Part shown: positions 1 to 8,579 of the stretch, piece by piece
How the letters are laid out: each line of letters opens with the position of its first letter
Position numbering within the stretch: position 1 is the stretch's first letter
Notes under the pieces: generated by a model
What the model saw: the letters and a program-made list of their open reading frames with translations, nothing else
Databases searched by the model: none
What the model was told of the DNA's origin: nothing
Source: Brevibacterium sp. RIT 803
GTDB taxonomy: Bacteria; Actinomycetota; Actinomycetes; Actinomycetales; Brevibacteriaceae
Assembly: GCF_016892625.1 (NCBI RefSeq)
Contig: NZ_JAFEMW010000007.1
Location: 1-64,000 of the forward strand
Reading direction: 5' to 3'
DNA length: 64,000 nt
Position numbers and translations under genes: made by a program

Positions 1-7
1 TGGGTTT

Positions 8-40
8 GGGGTCATTCCACTTTTGTGGGGTGGCCCCTTT
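8..40 (+). terminator. Rho-independent terminator of an upstream gene outside the window
   Basis: A 13-bp stem (four G-C pairs at the base, three G-U wobbles) closes a TTTT loop and is followed directly by TTT. It probably ends transcription of a plus-strand gene lying before the window. Nothing else could be assigned before the transporter except a perfect TTGACA at 73-78, which has no convincing -10 partner. Confidence 0.5.
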
Positions 41-201
41 CTCGTATTCACTTTGAGGTTGCTCAGATCCTCTTGACACCAGGTGAGTTGATGGTGCGCG
101 GCCTATCGGGCAACGATGGAGAACCCTTCCGCGCATGATCGCACCCACATCGCCACTGGTTGGGTAGTGTGGGCCGCACATACAGAAGGAAGGTACCGCC
201 C

Positions 202-1989
202 ATGCTCAATCGACTGCACGATACCCTCAGGCTCCGGACGAATCCGGCGATCTTCTTCTCGTCGGCCGCGGTCATCATAGTGTTCGTACTCGCTACGATC
301 TTCTTCACTGACGCCCTCGATACCGGAGTTTCTGCAGCCTCGGATTGGCTGCTGACGAACCTCGGTTGGTTCTATATCCTCGGTGTCACCGTGTTCTTGG
401 TCTTTCTCATCTACATTGCGGCCTCGCGGTATGGTCGAGCGAAGCTCGGTCCGGACAATGAAGAGCCAGAACACTCGAACGGTGCCTGGTTCGCTATGTT
501 GTTCGCTGCCGGCATCGGTTCGATCCTCATGTTCTGGGGAGTGGCAGAACCAGTCAGCCACTTCGGTGATCCGCCACGAGCCTCGCTTGGCATTGAACCT
601 GGCACCGTTGAAGCGGCGACGGAGGCTATGAACTTCACCTATTACCATTTCACTCTGCATACCTGGACGATCTTCACTCTCCCGGCTCTGTGCTTCGCCT
701 ACTTCATCCACAAGAGAAACCTTCCGCCGCGGGTGAGCTCCATCTTCCAGCCGATTCTCGGTGAGAAGATCCACGGTCCCATCGGCAAGTTCATCGACGT
801 CGTCGCCATCATCGGCACGGTCTTCGGCATTGCGGTATCTATCGGTCTCGGCACTCTGCAGATCAACGGCGGTCTGGCAGAGATCATCGGAATTCCAGAG
901 AATGCCCTCTGGCAGCTGATCATCATCGGTGTCGTCTGCGGCCTGGCAACCATCTCCGTGTCATTGGGCCTAGACAAGGGCATCAAGGTTCTGTCGAACA
1001 TCAACATCGTCATGGCGGTGCTGCTGCTGATCTTCATCATCGTTCTGGGACCGACGTTGTTCATGGCCCGCGGCATCTTCGAGTCATTGGGCACCTACAT
1101 TCAGACTCTTCCTGAACTGGCGCTGTGGAACGATACGTTTGCCGATACCGGCTGGCAGAATACCTGGACAGTCTTCTACTGGGCGTGGACGATCACCTGG
1201 TCACCCTTCGTCGGCATCTTCATCGCCCGAATCTCCCGTGGTCGCACGATCCGACAGTTCGTCATCGGTGTCCTCGCTGTTCCCTCGGCCTTCTCCATCC
1301 TCTGGTTCGGTGTCTTCGGCTACGCATCCTTCGACATCGAGTTCAACAAGGGTGGCGGCCTCGTCGATCGTGTTGTCGGCGAGGGAGACATCCCAGGAGC
1401 GCTCTTTGCCTTCCTCGATCACTATCCGCTCGCAGGGCCGGTGTCGGTGATTGCGATCATCCTGGTAGTCATCTTCTTCGTCACCTCGGTGGACTCCGCT
1501 GCGCTGGTGGTGGACACGATGAACAACGGTCACGAGGACTTCAATCCCTTGGGTCAGCGCATATTCTGGGCAGTCTCTGTTGCCGTTGTCACCGCGGCCC
1601 TGCTCGTCTTCTCTGGTTCGGGCGGGCTCGAGGCACTGCAGTCGACGATCATCCTCGTTGGGCTGCCGTTCTTCATCATCGCGTACTTCCAGATCTACGC
1701 TCTCATGCGCGCGTTGCGCGAAGACGCAGGTGAACTGCCACGTGTGCGGATGCGCAAATGGAAGAAGGTGCTCCCACCCGAAGAGGTTGAGCGCAGGACC
1801 GATGATGATGACGTCTTCGGGCACGAATACGACGAAGATGAAGAGGTCGTGATTACGCCTGAAGCTGTTGAGCCGGCTCCTGAGTTCCGTGACCCCTACG
1901 TCCCGGGTGATGGAAGGAAGAAGAAGCGCTATGGAACGCTGGCCAGCCGAACAGGCAGCGCCAAGAGCGAGCCGGAACATCCAGGCTGA
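202..1989 (+). CDS. BCCT-family transporter (choline/glycine betaine type)
   Basis: A 595-residue secondary transporter of the betaine-choline-carnitine family, expected to import a quaternary ammonium osmoprotectant with Na+ or H+ across the cytoplasmic membrane. About twelve hydrophobic segments are visible, and the family signature region reads WTVFYWAWTITWSPFVG near residue 330. The last ~80 residues form a charged, acid-rich cytoplasmic tail of the kind used for osmosensing in some members (known of the family, not shown here). ATG 202 was chosen because AGAAGGAAGG sits 8 nt upstream; an in-frame TTG at 160 lacks such a site. It converges on betB-betA, which suggests choline as substrate (inference). 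Choline versus betaine specificity cannot be read from the sequence. Confidence 0.9.
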   Translation: MLNRLHDTLRLRTNPAIFFSSAAVIIVFVLATIFFTDALDTGVSAASDWLLTNLGWFYILGVTVFLVFLIYIAASRYGRAKLGPDNEEPEHSNGAWFAMLFAAGIGSILMFWGVAEPVSHFGDPPRASLGIEPGTVEAATEAMNFTYYHFTLHTWTIFTLPALCFAYFIHKRNLPPRVSSIFQPILGEKIHGPIGKFIDVVAIIGTVFGIAVSIGLGTLQINGGLAEIIGIPENALWQLIIIGVVCGLATISVSLGLDKGIKVLSNINIVMAVLLLIFIIVLGPTLFMARGIFESLGTYIQTLPELALWNDTFADTGWQNTWTVFYWAWTITWSPFVGIFIARISRGRTIRQFVIGVLAVPSAFSILWFGVFGYASFDIEFNKGGGLVDRVVGEGDIPGALFAFLDHYPLAGPVSVIAIILVVIFFVTSVDSAALVVDTMNNGHEDFNPLGQRIFWAVSVAVVTAALLVFSGSGGLEALQSTIILVGLPFFIIAYFQIYALMRALREDAGELPRVRMRKWKKVLPPEEVERRTDDDDVFGHEYDEDEEVVITPEAVEPAPEFRDPYVPGDGRKKKRYGTLASRTGSAKSEPEHPG

Positions 1990-2027
1990 CGCGAGTGAAG
2001 TGACGCGTCCCGCCTAGGACAGGCTAG

Positions 2028-2066
2028 GGGACTGGCCAAGCCTGCGTGCCGGGTGTGGCCAGTCCC
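2028..2066 (+). terminator. Terminator-like hairpin after the BCCT gene
   Basis: A perfect 11-bp inverted repeat (GGGACTGGCCA ... TGGCCAGTCCC) around a 17-nt loop, 38 bp past the stop codon and followed by a weakly T-containing stretch. The short T tract makes factor-independent termination likely but not certain. Confidence 0.6.
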
Positions 2067-2183
2067 TCTGCTTTGATCAGACTGAGCCGATGTATAAGCC
2101 GGGGTGCTCAAGCCCGTCCGGGAGGGACACATCTGTCACCGGACAGGGTTTCCACCGCACCGTTAGTGTTGGCTGGTGTAGAA

Positions 2184-2211
2184 GAGGGCCCCGCTTGTCA
2201 GCGAGGCCCTC
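2184..2211 (-). terminator. Terminator hairpin after betA
   Basis: GAGGGCCCCGCT and AGCGAGGCCCTC pair with one mismatch around a TGTC tetraloop, 70 bp beyond the betA stop on the minus strand. It separates the convergent bet genes from the BCCT transporter. The T run is poor. Confidence 0.55.
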
Positions 2212-2282
2212 CTCAGTGGTCCTTATCTCTCTCCGTCAGAACACTGACCGGCGTCGACCGATCAGGATTCCGTGATGAGGCG

Positions 2283-3845
2283 TCAGGATCCTGATTTGAT
2301 CATTTCGGCGCACTTCTCACCCATCATCATCACTGTGATGTTCGGGTTGACCGTCGTGATCTCCGGCATTGCGGAAGCATCGACGACACGGAGTCGATTG
2401 ACACCCTTGACTCGCAGCTGGGGATCCAACGGCGACGACTGGTCATCGGCTGCACCCATCCGCGCCGTGCCCACCGGATGGTAGACGGTGTTGTGGGTGC
2501 GGGTGATGTAGTCCTCGATCTGCTCATCGGTCTGGACATCCTTGCCGGGGAAGAGCTCCTCACCGGCCCACTCGGACATTGCGTCCTGAGCCACGATGGC
2601 ACGAGCCTTGCGGATACCGGCGATCATGACACGCATATCGTGGCCCTCAGGGTCGGTGAAGTACCGAGGATCGACGTAGGGCTTGTCCCGGAAATCACGC
2701 GAACGCAGGCGCACGGTGCCGCGTGAGCGGGCGTGCGTGACGTTCGGAGTCAGACAGAAGGTGTTCTCCGACGTCGGGTAGCCCTGACGCAGTGTATGCA
2801 TGTCGAACGGCACGGAACCGTAGTGCATCATCAGGTCGGGGCGGTCCAAGCCTTCTTCGGTGGGGGTGAAGATTCCGGCCTCCCACCACTGGGTGGAGTC
2901 GTCGACCATCGGCTTCTTCGCATCCCAGGCGATGACACCTTCGGGGTGGTCCTGCAGGTGTTCACCGACACCCGGCGAATCGACGCGAACATCGACACCC
3001 ACCTCGGCGAGGTGATCCTTAGGACCGATTCCCGAGAGCATCAGCAGCTGAGGAGTGTTGATCGCACCAGAGGAGACGATGACTTCTCGCTTTGCTTCGA
3101 TGCGCTTGGTGTGGCCGAAGGCGTTGTTGACGACGTGGACGCCGGTGCAGTTCTCCTGATCGTCGAACTCGAGGACCTTGGCCTGAGTGTCGGTGAGGAT
3201 CGTGAGGTTCTCACGGTCGAGGATTGGGTGCAGGTAGGACACCGAGGAGGACGAACGGGTGCCGTCGGTCTTCCGGTTGACCTGGAAGAAGTTGGCACCG
3301 TTGATGACGGTTTCGCCTTCGTTGAACTGAACGCGGGGGATGCCCTCCTGCTCACAGGCGTCGAGCAGGGCGACACCGCATGGGTCATTCGGCGGCACAT
3401 TCATCAGGTGCACGGGGCCGTCGTGACCGTGGTGGTCACCGGGAAGCTCGTTGCTCTCCAGCTTCTTGTACAGGCCGAAGGTGTCTTTCGATCCCCACCC
3501 GGTGGCGCCGAACTTGGTCTCCCAGTCATCGAGATCCTCACGCGGGGCCCAGAAGGCGATGCACGAGTTGTGTGAGGAGCAGCCGCCGAGGACCTTCGCC
3601 CTGGCATGCCTCATATGAGAGTTGCCGTGCTCCTGCTTCTCGATGGGGTAGTCCCAGTCGAAGCCTGACTCGAGGAGTTCCATCCACCGGTTGAGGCTGA
3701 GGACGACGTCTTCGCCGACGTCGGTCGGGCCCGCTTCCAGTAGTCCGACGCTGACCTCGGGATCCTCGCTGAGTCGCGCGGCCACGGCAGCGCCCGCGGA
3801 GCCTCCGCCGACGACGACATAGTCAAAGCTATGAGTAGTTTCCAC
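2283..3845 (-). CDS. betA: Choline dehydrogenase (GMC oxidoreductase)
   Basis: A 520-residue flavoprotein that oxidises choline to betaine aldehyde, the first step of glycine betaine synthesis. The N-terminal FAD-binding motif GGGSAGAAVAARL, GMC signature 1 (GGCSSHNSCIAFW), GMC signature 2 (GAINTPQLLMLSGIGP) and the active-site His in HPVGTARMG (near residue 455) are all present, and the length is normal. The start is GTG 3845 with AAGGAG upstream; this ribosome site overlaps the betB stop. It lies 13 bp after betB in one operon. Other GMC alcohol oxidases look similar, but the neighbouring aldehyde dehydrogenase and BCCT transporter support choline. Confidence 0.9.
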   Translation of the reverse strand: METTHSFDYVVVGGGSAGAAVAARLSEDPEVSVGLLEAGPTDVGEDVVLSLNRWMELLESGFDWDYPIEKQEHGNSHMRHARAKVLGGCSSHNSCIAFWAPREDLDDWETKFGATGWGSKDTFGLYKKLESNELPGDHHGHDGPVHLMNVPPNDPCGVALLDACEQEGIPRVQFNEGETVINGANFFQVNRKTDGTRSSSSVSYLHPILDRENLTILTDTQAKVLEFDDQENCTGVHVVNNAFGHTKRIEAKREVIVSSGAINTPQLLMLSGIGPKDHLAEVGVDVRVDSPGVGEHLQDHPEGVIAWDAKKPMVDDSTQWWEAGIFTPTEEGLDRPDLMMHYGSVPFDMHTLRQGYPTSENTFCLTPNVTHARSRGTVRLRSRDFRDKPYVDPRYFTDPEGHDMRVMIAGIRKARAIVAQDAMSEWAGEELFPGKDVQTDEQIEDYITRTHNTVYHPVGTARMGAADDQSSPLDPQLRVKGVNRLRVVDASAMPEITTVNPNITVMMMGEKCAEMIKSGS

Positions 3846-3858
3846 GTTCTGATTCTCC

Positions 3859-5337
3859 TTATTTGCTGTGATCGGGGAACCAGCCGGTCACGGCGGGCTC
3901 GAGGTTCTGGTAGATGTGCTTGGCTTCCTGATATTCGGCCAGACCGGTCGGTCCCAGTTCGCGGCCGAAGCCCGACTGCTTGTATCCGCCCCACTCGGCC
4001 TGTGGCAGGTAAGGGTGGAAATCGTTGATCCAGATGGTTCCGTGGCGCAGACGCTGGGCGACCAGCTGAGTCTTGCCCGCATCCTGGCTCCAGACCGCTC
4101 CGGCGAGACCGTAGTAGGTATCGTTGGCGATCTCGACGGCCTCGTCGACCGTGGAGAAGGTCTCGACGGTGACGACAGGGCCGAATGCTTCGTCGGAGAC
4201 GACAGACATTCCACGCTTGACCTGGTCGAGAATGGTGGGCAGGTAGTAGTAGCCCTTCTCCAGATCGCCCTCGCCCCATGTGCCGCCGCAGCGCACGCGC
4301 GCGCCTTCGGCAACGCCCTTGTCGACATAGGCGGTGACCTTGTCGCGGTGGGCTGCGGAGATGAGCGGTCCGGTTTCGGCATTGTCATCGAAGGGTCCGC
4401 CGAGGCGGATCTGCTGAGCGCGCTCGACGAGGCGGTCGACGAACTTCTCGGCGATGGAGTCTTCGACGATGAGTCGGGCACCTGCGGAGCAGACCTGACC
4501 GGAGTGGACGAAGGCGGCGTTGAGCGCGTTGTCGACAGCGGCCTCGAAGTCCGCGTCGGCGAAGACGACGTTCGGGTTCTTTCCGCCGAGCTCGAGTGCG
4601 ATCTTCTTCACGGTGGCCGCCGCGTTCGCAGCCAGCAGGCGTCCTGTGACGAGGCCGCCGGTGAAGGAGACCATGTCGATGTCCTCATGGGTCGACAGCG
4701 GTGCACCTGCATCTGCGCCGGCGCCGAGAATCAGGTTGCCGACTCCTGCCGGAAGACCCAGTTCTTCGAGCACCTGCATCGTCAGGATCGCTGTGTGCGG
4801 GGTGAGTTCGGCAGGTTTGAGGATGAACGTATTTCCGGCTGCCAGGCAAGGCGCGATCTTCCAGGCGGCCTGCAGCAGCGGGTAGTTCCACGGGGTGATG
4901 AGGGCACAGACGCCGACGGGCTCGTGGACGATGCGGCTGGCGACCGTGTCGGTGCCGGCGTCGACGACGCGGCCGGCGTCGTTGGCGGCCAGTTTGCCGA
5001 AGTAGTCGAAGCAGTTGGCGATGTCATCCATATCGATCTCGGACTCGACATAGCGCTTGCCTGTGTCAAGTGATTCGGCGCGGGCGAACTCTGCCTTGCG
5101 CTCCCGCAGGACCGATGCGAACTTGAGGAGCAGATCGCCCCGCTCGCTGGCGGGCACGCTCGACCAGACGCCCGAGTCGAAGGCGCGACGAGCGGCGGCG
5201 ATTGCGAGTTCGGTGTCGGCTGGGCTGGCTTCGTCCACCTCGGCGACGAAACTGCCGTCTGCCGGATTATGGATCTCTCTGATCCCGCCGTTCTGGGCCG
5301 AAACCCACTGTCCATCGATGAAAAGCGTGTTGGGCAC
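3859..5337 (-). CDS. betB: Betaine aldehyde dehydrogenase
   Basis: A 492-residue NAD(P)-dependent aldehyde dehydrogenase that converts betaine aldehyde to glycine betaine. Visible features are the catalytic-base segment ELGGKNPNVVFADADFE (Glu near 250), the catalytic Cys in HSGQVCSAGAR (near 283), and a C-terminus with WGGYKQSGFGRELG typical of betaine aldehyde dehydrogenases. The usual FTGS reads FTGG here. The reading frame stays open about 108 codons further upstream, but that part looks random. GTG 5337, preceded by AGGAG with 5 nt spacing and giving a normal N-terminus (PNTLFIDGQWV), is the chosen start. First gene of the betBA operon. Confidence 0.92.
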   Translation of the reverse strand: MPNTLFIDGQWVSAQNGGIREIHNPADGSFVAEVDEASPADTELAIAAARRAFDSGVWSSVPASERGDLLLKFASVLRERKAEFARAESLDTGKRYVESEIDMDDIANCFDYFGKLAANDAGRVVDAGTDTVASRIVHEPVGVCALITPWNYPLLQAAWKIAPCLAAGNTFILKPAELTPHTAILTMQVLEELGLPAGVGNLILGAGADAGAPLSTHEDIDMVSFTGGLVTGRLLAANAAATVKKIALELGGKNPNVVFADADFEAAVDNALNAAFVHSGQVCSAGARLIVEDSIAEKFVDRLVERAQQIRLGGPFDDNAETGPLISAAHRDKVTAYVDKGVAEGARVRCGGTWGEGDLEKGYYYLPTILDQVKRGMSVVSDEAFGPVVTVETFSTVDEAVEIANDTYYGLAGAVWSQDAGKTQLVAQRLRHGTIWINDFHPYLPQAEWGGYKQSGFGRELGPTGLAEYQEAKHIYQNLEPAVTGWFPDHSK

Positions 5338-5482
5338 GATGTCTCCTATTCCTTGATGGTGAAAATCATTGAGATTGAGTCTGTCTTGGCCACCCATGTC
5401 GAAGTGCGAGTCCTTGCTGAGTGCATGTCTCCTCTTTCCGCTGGTGGTGACGCTTCCGAGAGCCACGATATGCGAACAAGGG

Positions 5483-5503
5483 CATCCGATGCTCAATCGG
5501 ATG
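5483..5503 (-). promoter_or_regulatory. Candidate operator upstream of betBA
   Basis: A perfect 8-bp inverted repeat, CATCCGAT-gctca-ATCGGATG, 146 bp upstream of the betB start. TetR-family BetI-type repressors bind sites of this size upstream of bet genes (established for proteobacteria). No betI-like gene is in the window, so the cognate factor is unknown. Confidence 0.4.
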
Positions 5504-5646
5504 AACAGAGTCACAGATTGCCGACGATACTGTGCGCACATGCGGCCTTGCACGGTCTGGGGTGAAGGCTTCCGTGTCTGCGAGGGGTCCGGAACAGTCG
5601 TTGCTGTGTGGAACCTCGTGCTGCGATCTGTGCACTGAGCCTGCGG

Positions 5647-5665
5647 TGACAATGAGCACAATTGT
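5647..5665. repeat. Inverted repeat GACAAT-N7-ATTGTC
   Basis: A 6-7-6 inverted repeat in the betB upstream region. Size and symmetry suit a dimeric regulator, but a repeat this short could occur by chance in 875 bp. Confidence 0.25.
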
Positions 5666-6169
5666 CGGGACGTCGATAGGGTATTTGAAACACCGGGTCA
5701 TCATGCAACGGTGCCTGATCTGGATTCCGGTATTCAGGTGTGACGTCAGAAAAGAGGCAATTGCTGATGTAGTTTCATGTGGCGATAATGCGGTTGAAGC
5801 GGGGGCGTGAAAAGAGTGGACCAGCATGCTCGAATTTTCCACACCAGGCTTCATGAATCCCCTACTGACCGCGATGAGATGACCGTGTGTCCCCGTATGC
5901 CGTTGCTGAGGGCACGGTTCGCCACGATTCTAACAGAGCACATAGAGGCGATCTTGCTCTGATGTTATGGCCTGATGCCTAATAGGGGAGCGGTCCGCCT
6001 AACCATGCACCGCCGCTTCGTCTGATGAATCGAGGTGGCCGGAGACTGCGGGTTGTGTGGCCCGGACCTGACCGGTGGCTGCGAAAGAGAACTTACCGTG
6101 ACCATCGCATCACTCTGTCGACAATGAATTCGTGTTCCCACGCACAGGACTTACCCGTTTCGAGTGGAC

Positions 6170-6175
6170 TAGAAT
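6170..6175 (+). promoter_or_regulatory. Candidate -10 (TAGAAT) for the RGG-repeat gene
   Basis: TAGAAT fits the actinobacterial TAnnnT -10 consensus and lies 37 bp before the GTG start, leaving a leader of about 30 nt with AGGGAGA as ribosome site. No good -35 is present (GGACTT is the closest at 17-bp spacing). Confidence 0.35.
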
Positions 6176-6212
6176 GGTGCGGAATCATTGAAAAGACTTT
6201 ATAGGGAGAATC

Positions 6213-8579
6213 GTGGCCCCAGGGGATTCGCGAGACAGCCAGCAGAACCGCCGTTCGGACGGCGGGCGCCGCTCAGATCGCGACAGCAATCACAATCGTC
6301 GACAGGACTCCCACCAGTCCCGGGACGAGCGCGGGTCACGTAACTCCGATCGTCGCGACGACCGTCGTGGCGGCTATCAGAGCAATCGCTCCAGCGATGG
6401 TGAGCGTCGTGGTGGTTACCAGGGCAACCGTGGCAATGGTGGCGACCGTCGTAATGATGGTGAACGCCGTAGCTTCGGCGGCGACCGTCGTGATGATCGT
6501 CGTGGTGGATACCAAGGCGACCGCAATAAGGACGGTGACCGTCGTGGTGGTTACCAAGGCAACCGCTCCAGCGACGGTGAACGCCGTGGCGGTTTTCAGG
6601 GTAACCGTTCCGGCGATGGTGAGCGTCGTGGTGGTTATCAGGGTAACCGTTCCAACGACAGTGAACGCCGCAGCTTCGGCGGCGACCGTCGTGATGAGCG
6701 TCGTGGCGGCTACCAGGGCGACCGCAATAAGGACGGTGACCGTCGTGGTGGTTACCAGGGCAATCGCTCCAGCGACGGTGAACGTCGCGGTGGTTACCAG
6801 GGCAATCGCTCCAATGATGGTGAACGTCGCGGTGGTTACCAGGGCAATCGCTCCAATGATGGTGAACGCCGTGGTGGTTACCAGGGCAACCGGTCCAGCG
6901 ACGGTGAACGTCGCGGTGGTTATCAGGGCAACCGTTCCAACGACAGTGAACGCCGCAGCTTCGGCAGCGACCGTCGTGATGAGCGTCGTGGTGGATACCA
7001 AGGGGACCGCAATAAGGACGGTGACCGTCGTGGCGGTTACCAAGGTGACCGCTCCAATGATGGTGAACGCCGTGGTGGATATCAGGGCAATCGCTCCAGC
7101 GACGGAGAACGTCGTGGTGGTTACCAGGGCAACCGCCGCGATGACCGCGGAGGAAGCCGACGTCGCGACGGCGGCGGTGACCGCGGAGGCTTCGGGCGTA
7201 ACAATAATGACCGCAGAGCCGTGCGCTCTACCGAGACCGGCGAATACGCACGCGAACAGCGCGCACGCCGTCCGCGCATCCAAGAGCCGCCGATTCCCGA
7301 AGAGGTCACCGGCAAGGAACTTGATAAAGAGCTGCTGGGACAGTTGCGTACCCTCGACAAGGAGAACGCAGCCGCAGTTGCCAAGCACCTCGTCTCCGCC
7401 GGAGGGTTCCTGGACGTCGATCCGGAACGCGCCTACGAGCATGCGAAGGCAGCCATGGCCCGCGCGGGTCGCGTTGGCCTGGTCCGAGAAGCACTCGGCA
7501 TTGCCGCCTATCACGTGGAGAAGTACGACGAGGCAGTTCGCGAACTGCGCACGCACCGACGAATTTCCGGCTCGAACGACAACATTGCGCTCATCGCTGA
7601 TGCAGAACGCGGTCGTGACAAGCCTCAGAAGGCTATCGAGCTGTTCGAGTCAGCCGGTGAGCTTGAACTCGACAACGATGCTCGCACCGAACTCGTCATC
7701 GTTGCCGCCGGTGCGAAATCAGACCTCGGCGACCTCAAGGGCGCACGGGCTCTGATCGAAGCCGAAGACTTCACGCAGAAGCCAAGCGGTGCACTGGTGC
7801 GACTGATGGCCGCATATTCCGAAGTGCTGCGCCTGCACGGGGAAACCGAGATGGCCGACAAGTATGAAGAGCTTTCGCGTCGTACTGCCAAGGCCACGGG
7901 CACTCTCTTCGGGGACGAAGAGCCAGACCCCAACCTCGGCGTGGAAATCGAGACCGTTGAAGAGATCGACGATGATGAGCCTGCCTCACTCGACGATGCT
8001 CCTGCTGAAGCTGAAGCTGAAGCTGAGGCTGAGTACGGCTCGGCACACGATGTCGATGCTGTGGGCATGGCCGGCGTTGACAACAGGGACGCTGCAGAAC
8101 TCGAAGATGCTGAGTTCGACGATGCCGCGGCCGAACTTTCGACCGCGGCTGGTTCGGGCGCCCATGATGTCGATGTCGACGACGCAGATGCTGAGGACGC
8201 GGGCGAAGCAGAGTTCGACAAGGACGCGGGCGACGCCGAGGCCGACGAGGCCCCTACAGCCAGTCTGGTTGCAGACAACGCCATTACAGATGCCGTTGCT
8301 GAGGCGACTGGAGACGATCACGTTCCGACGAAGTCGAAGACGCACGTCTCGGAGAAGGAACTGAAGAAGGTCAAGGTCTCCGACGAGGAGATCGAAGCTG
8401 AACTCGACGAACTGCTCGAGGACGCTGAGGAAAGCGCCGCTTCCGATGAGGAGACTTCAGAGACCTCCGAGGAAGAAGCTCTCGCAGAACCCGAAGAATC
8501 GGGCACGAGCCTCAAGCCTGCCGACAACGCGAGCTCAGAGGAGACGAACGTCTCGTATCGGCTGAACGGTCATCAGTGA
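6213..8579 (+). CDS. RGG-like repeat / TPR-like / acidic-tail protein (Rv1691 position)
   Basis: A 788-residue protein with three parts. Residues 1-~360 are Arg/Gly/Asp/Asn rich and hold 16 copies of RRGGYQ(G/S)(N/D)R in a 14-residue period, interrupted by RRSFG(G/S)DRRD(D/E) blocks. Residues ~370-560 are helical with TPR-like pairs (for example ALGIAAYHVEKYDEAVREL). Residues ~565-788 are very acidic. GTG 6213 follows AGGGAGA. The position directly before the HAD phosphatase and tlyA matches Rv1691, a TPR-like protein of unknown function that, as I recall, lacks the repeat arm. RGG-type segments commonly bind RNA, so an RNA-associated role is possible but unproven. Confidence 0.8.
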   Translation: MAPGDSRDSQQNRRSDGGRRSDRDSNHNRRQDSHQSRDERGSRNSDRRDDRRGGYQSNRSSDGERRGGYQGNRGNGGDRRNDGERRSFGGDRRDDRRGGYQGDRNKDGDRRGGYQGNRSSDGERRGGFQGNRSGDGERRGGYQGNRSNDSERRSFGGDRRDERRGGYQGDRNKDGDRRGGYQGNRSSDGERRGGYQGNRSNDGERRGGYQGNRSNDGERRGGYQGNRSSDGERRGGYQGNRSNDSERRSFGSDRRDERRGGYQGDRNKDGDRRGGYQGDRSNDGERRGGYQGNRSSDGERRGGYQGNRRDDRGGSRRRDGGGDRGGFGRNNNDRRAVRSTETGEYAREQRARRPRIQEPPIPEEVTGKELDKELLGQLRTLDKENAAAVAKHLVSAGGFLDVDPERAYEHAKAAMARAGRVGLVREALGIAAYHVEKYDEAVRELRTHRRISGSNDNIALIADAERGRDKPQKAIELFESAGELELDNDARTELVIVAAGAKSDLGDLKGARALIEAEDFTQKPSGALVRLMAAYSEVLRLHGETEMADKYEELSRRTAKATGTLFGDEEPDPNLGVEIETVEEIDDDEPASLDDAPAEAEAEAEAEYGSAHDVDAVGMAGVDNRDAAELEDAEFDDAAAELSTAAGSGAHDVDVDDADAEDAGEAEFDKDAGDAEADEAPTASLVADNAITDAVAEATGDDHVPTKSKTHVSEKELKKVKVSDEEIEAELDELLEDAEESAASDEETSETSEEEALAEPEESGTSLKPADNASSEETNVSYRLNGHQ
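6363..7136 (+). repeat. Imperfect 42-bp tandem repeats encoding RRGGYQGNRSxDGE
   Basis: Sixteen in-frame units of about 14 codons, several nearly identical in DNA, with a longer-period pattern in which RRSFGGDRRDxRRGGYQGDRNKDGD recurs three times. The array is likely to vary in length between strains by recombination or slippage (inference). Confidence 0.9.

Larger units (their letters stand above)
5338..6212. other. 875-bp intergenic region without a convincing gene
   Basis: Divergent space between betB and the RGG-repeat gene. Open frames here have improbable compositions (Cys and His rich) and no ribosome sites. Two inverted repeats lie on the bet side and a TAnnnT -10 candidate on the other; they are listed separately. 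Confidence 0.6.

Noticed and set aside
5366..5854. 162-residue open frame on the minus strand upstream of betB
   Set aside because: Cys/His-rich random-looking composition, no ribosome site, no family features; overlaps the leader and operator region.
6336..7556. 406-residue Thr/Val/Ala-rich antisense frame across the RGG repeats
   Set aside because: It is the mirror of the repeat array; the repeat codon structure belongs to the plus-strand gene.
6367..7755. 462-residue Val/Ala/Thr frame in another plus-strand phase over the RGG repeats
   Set aside because: Shifted-frame translation of the same repeats, without a ribosome site.
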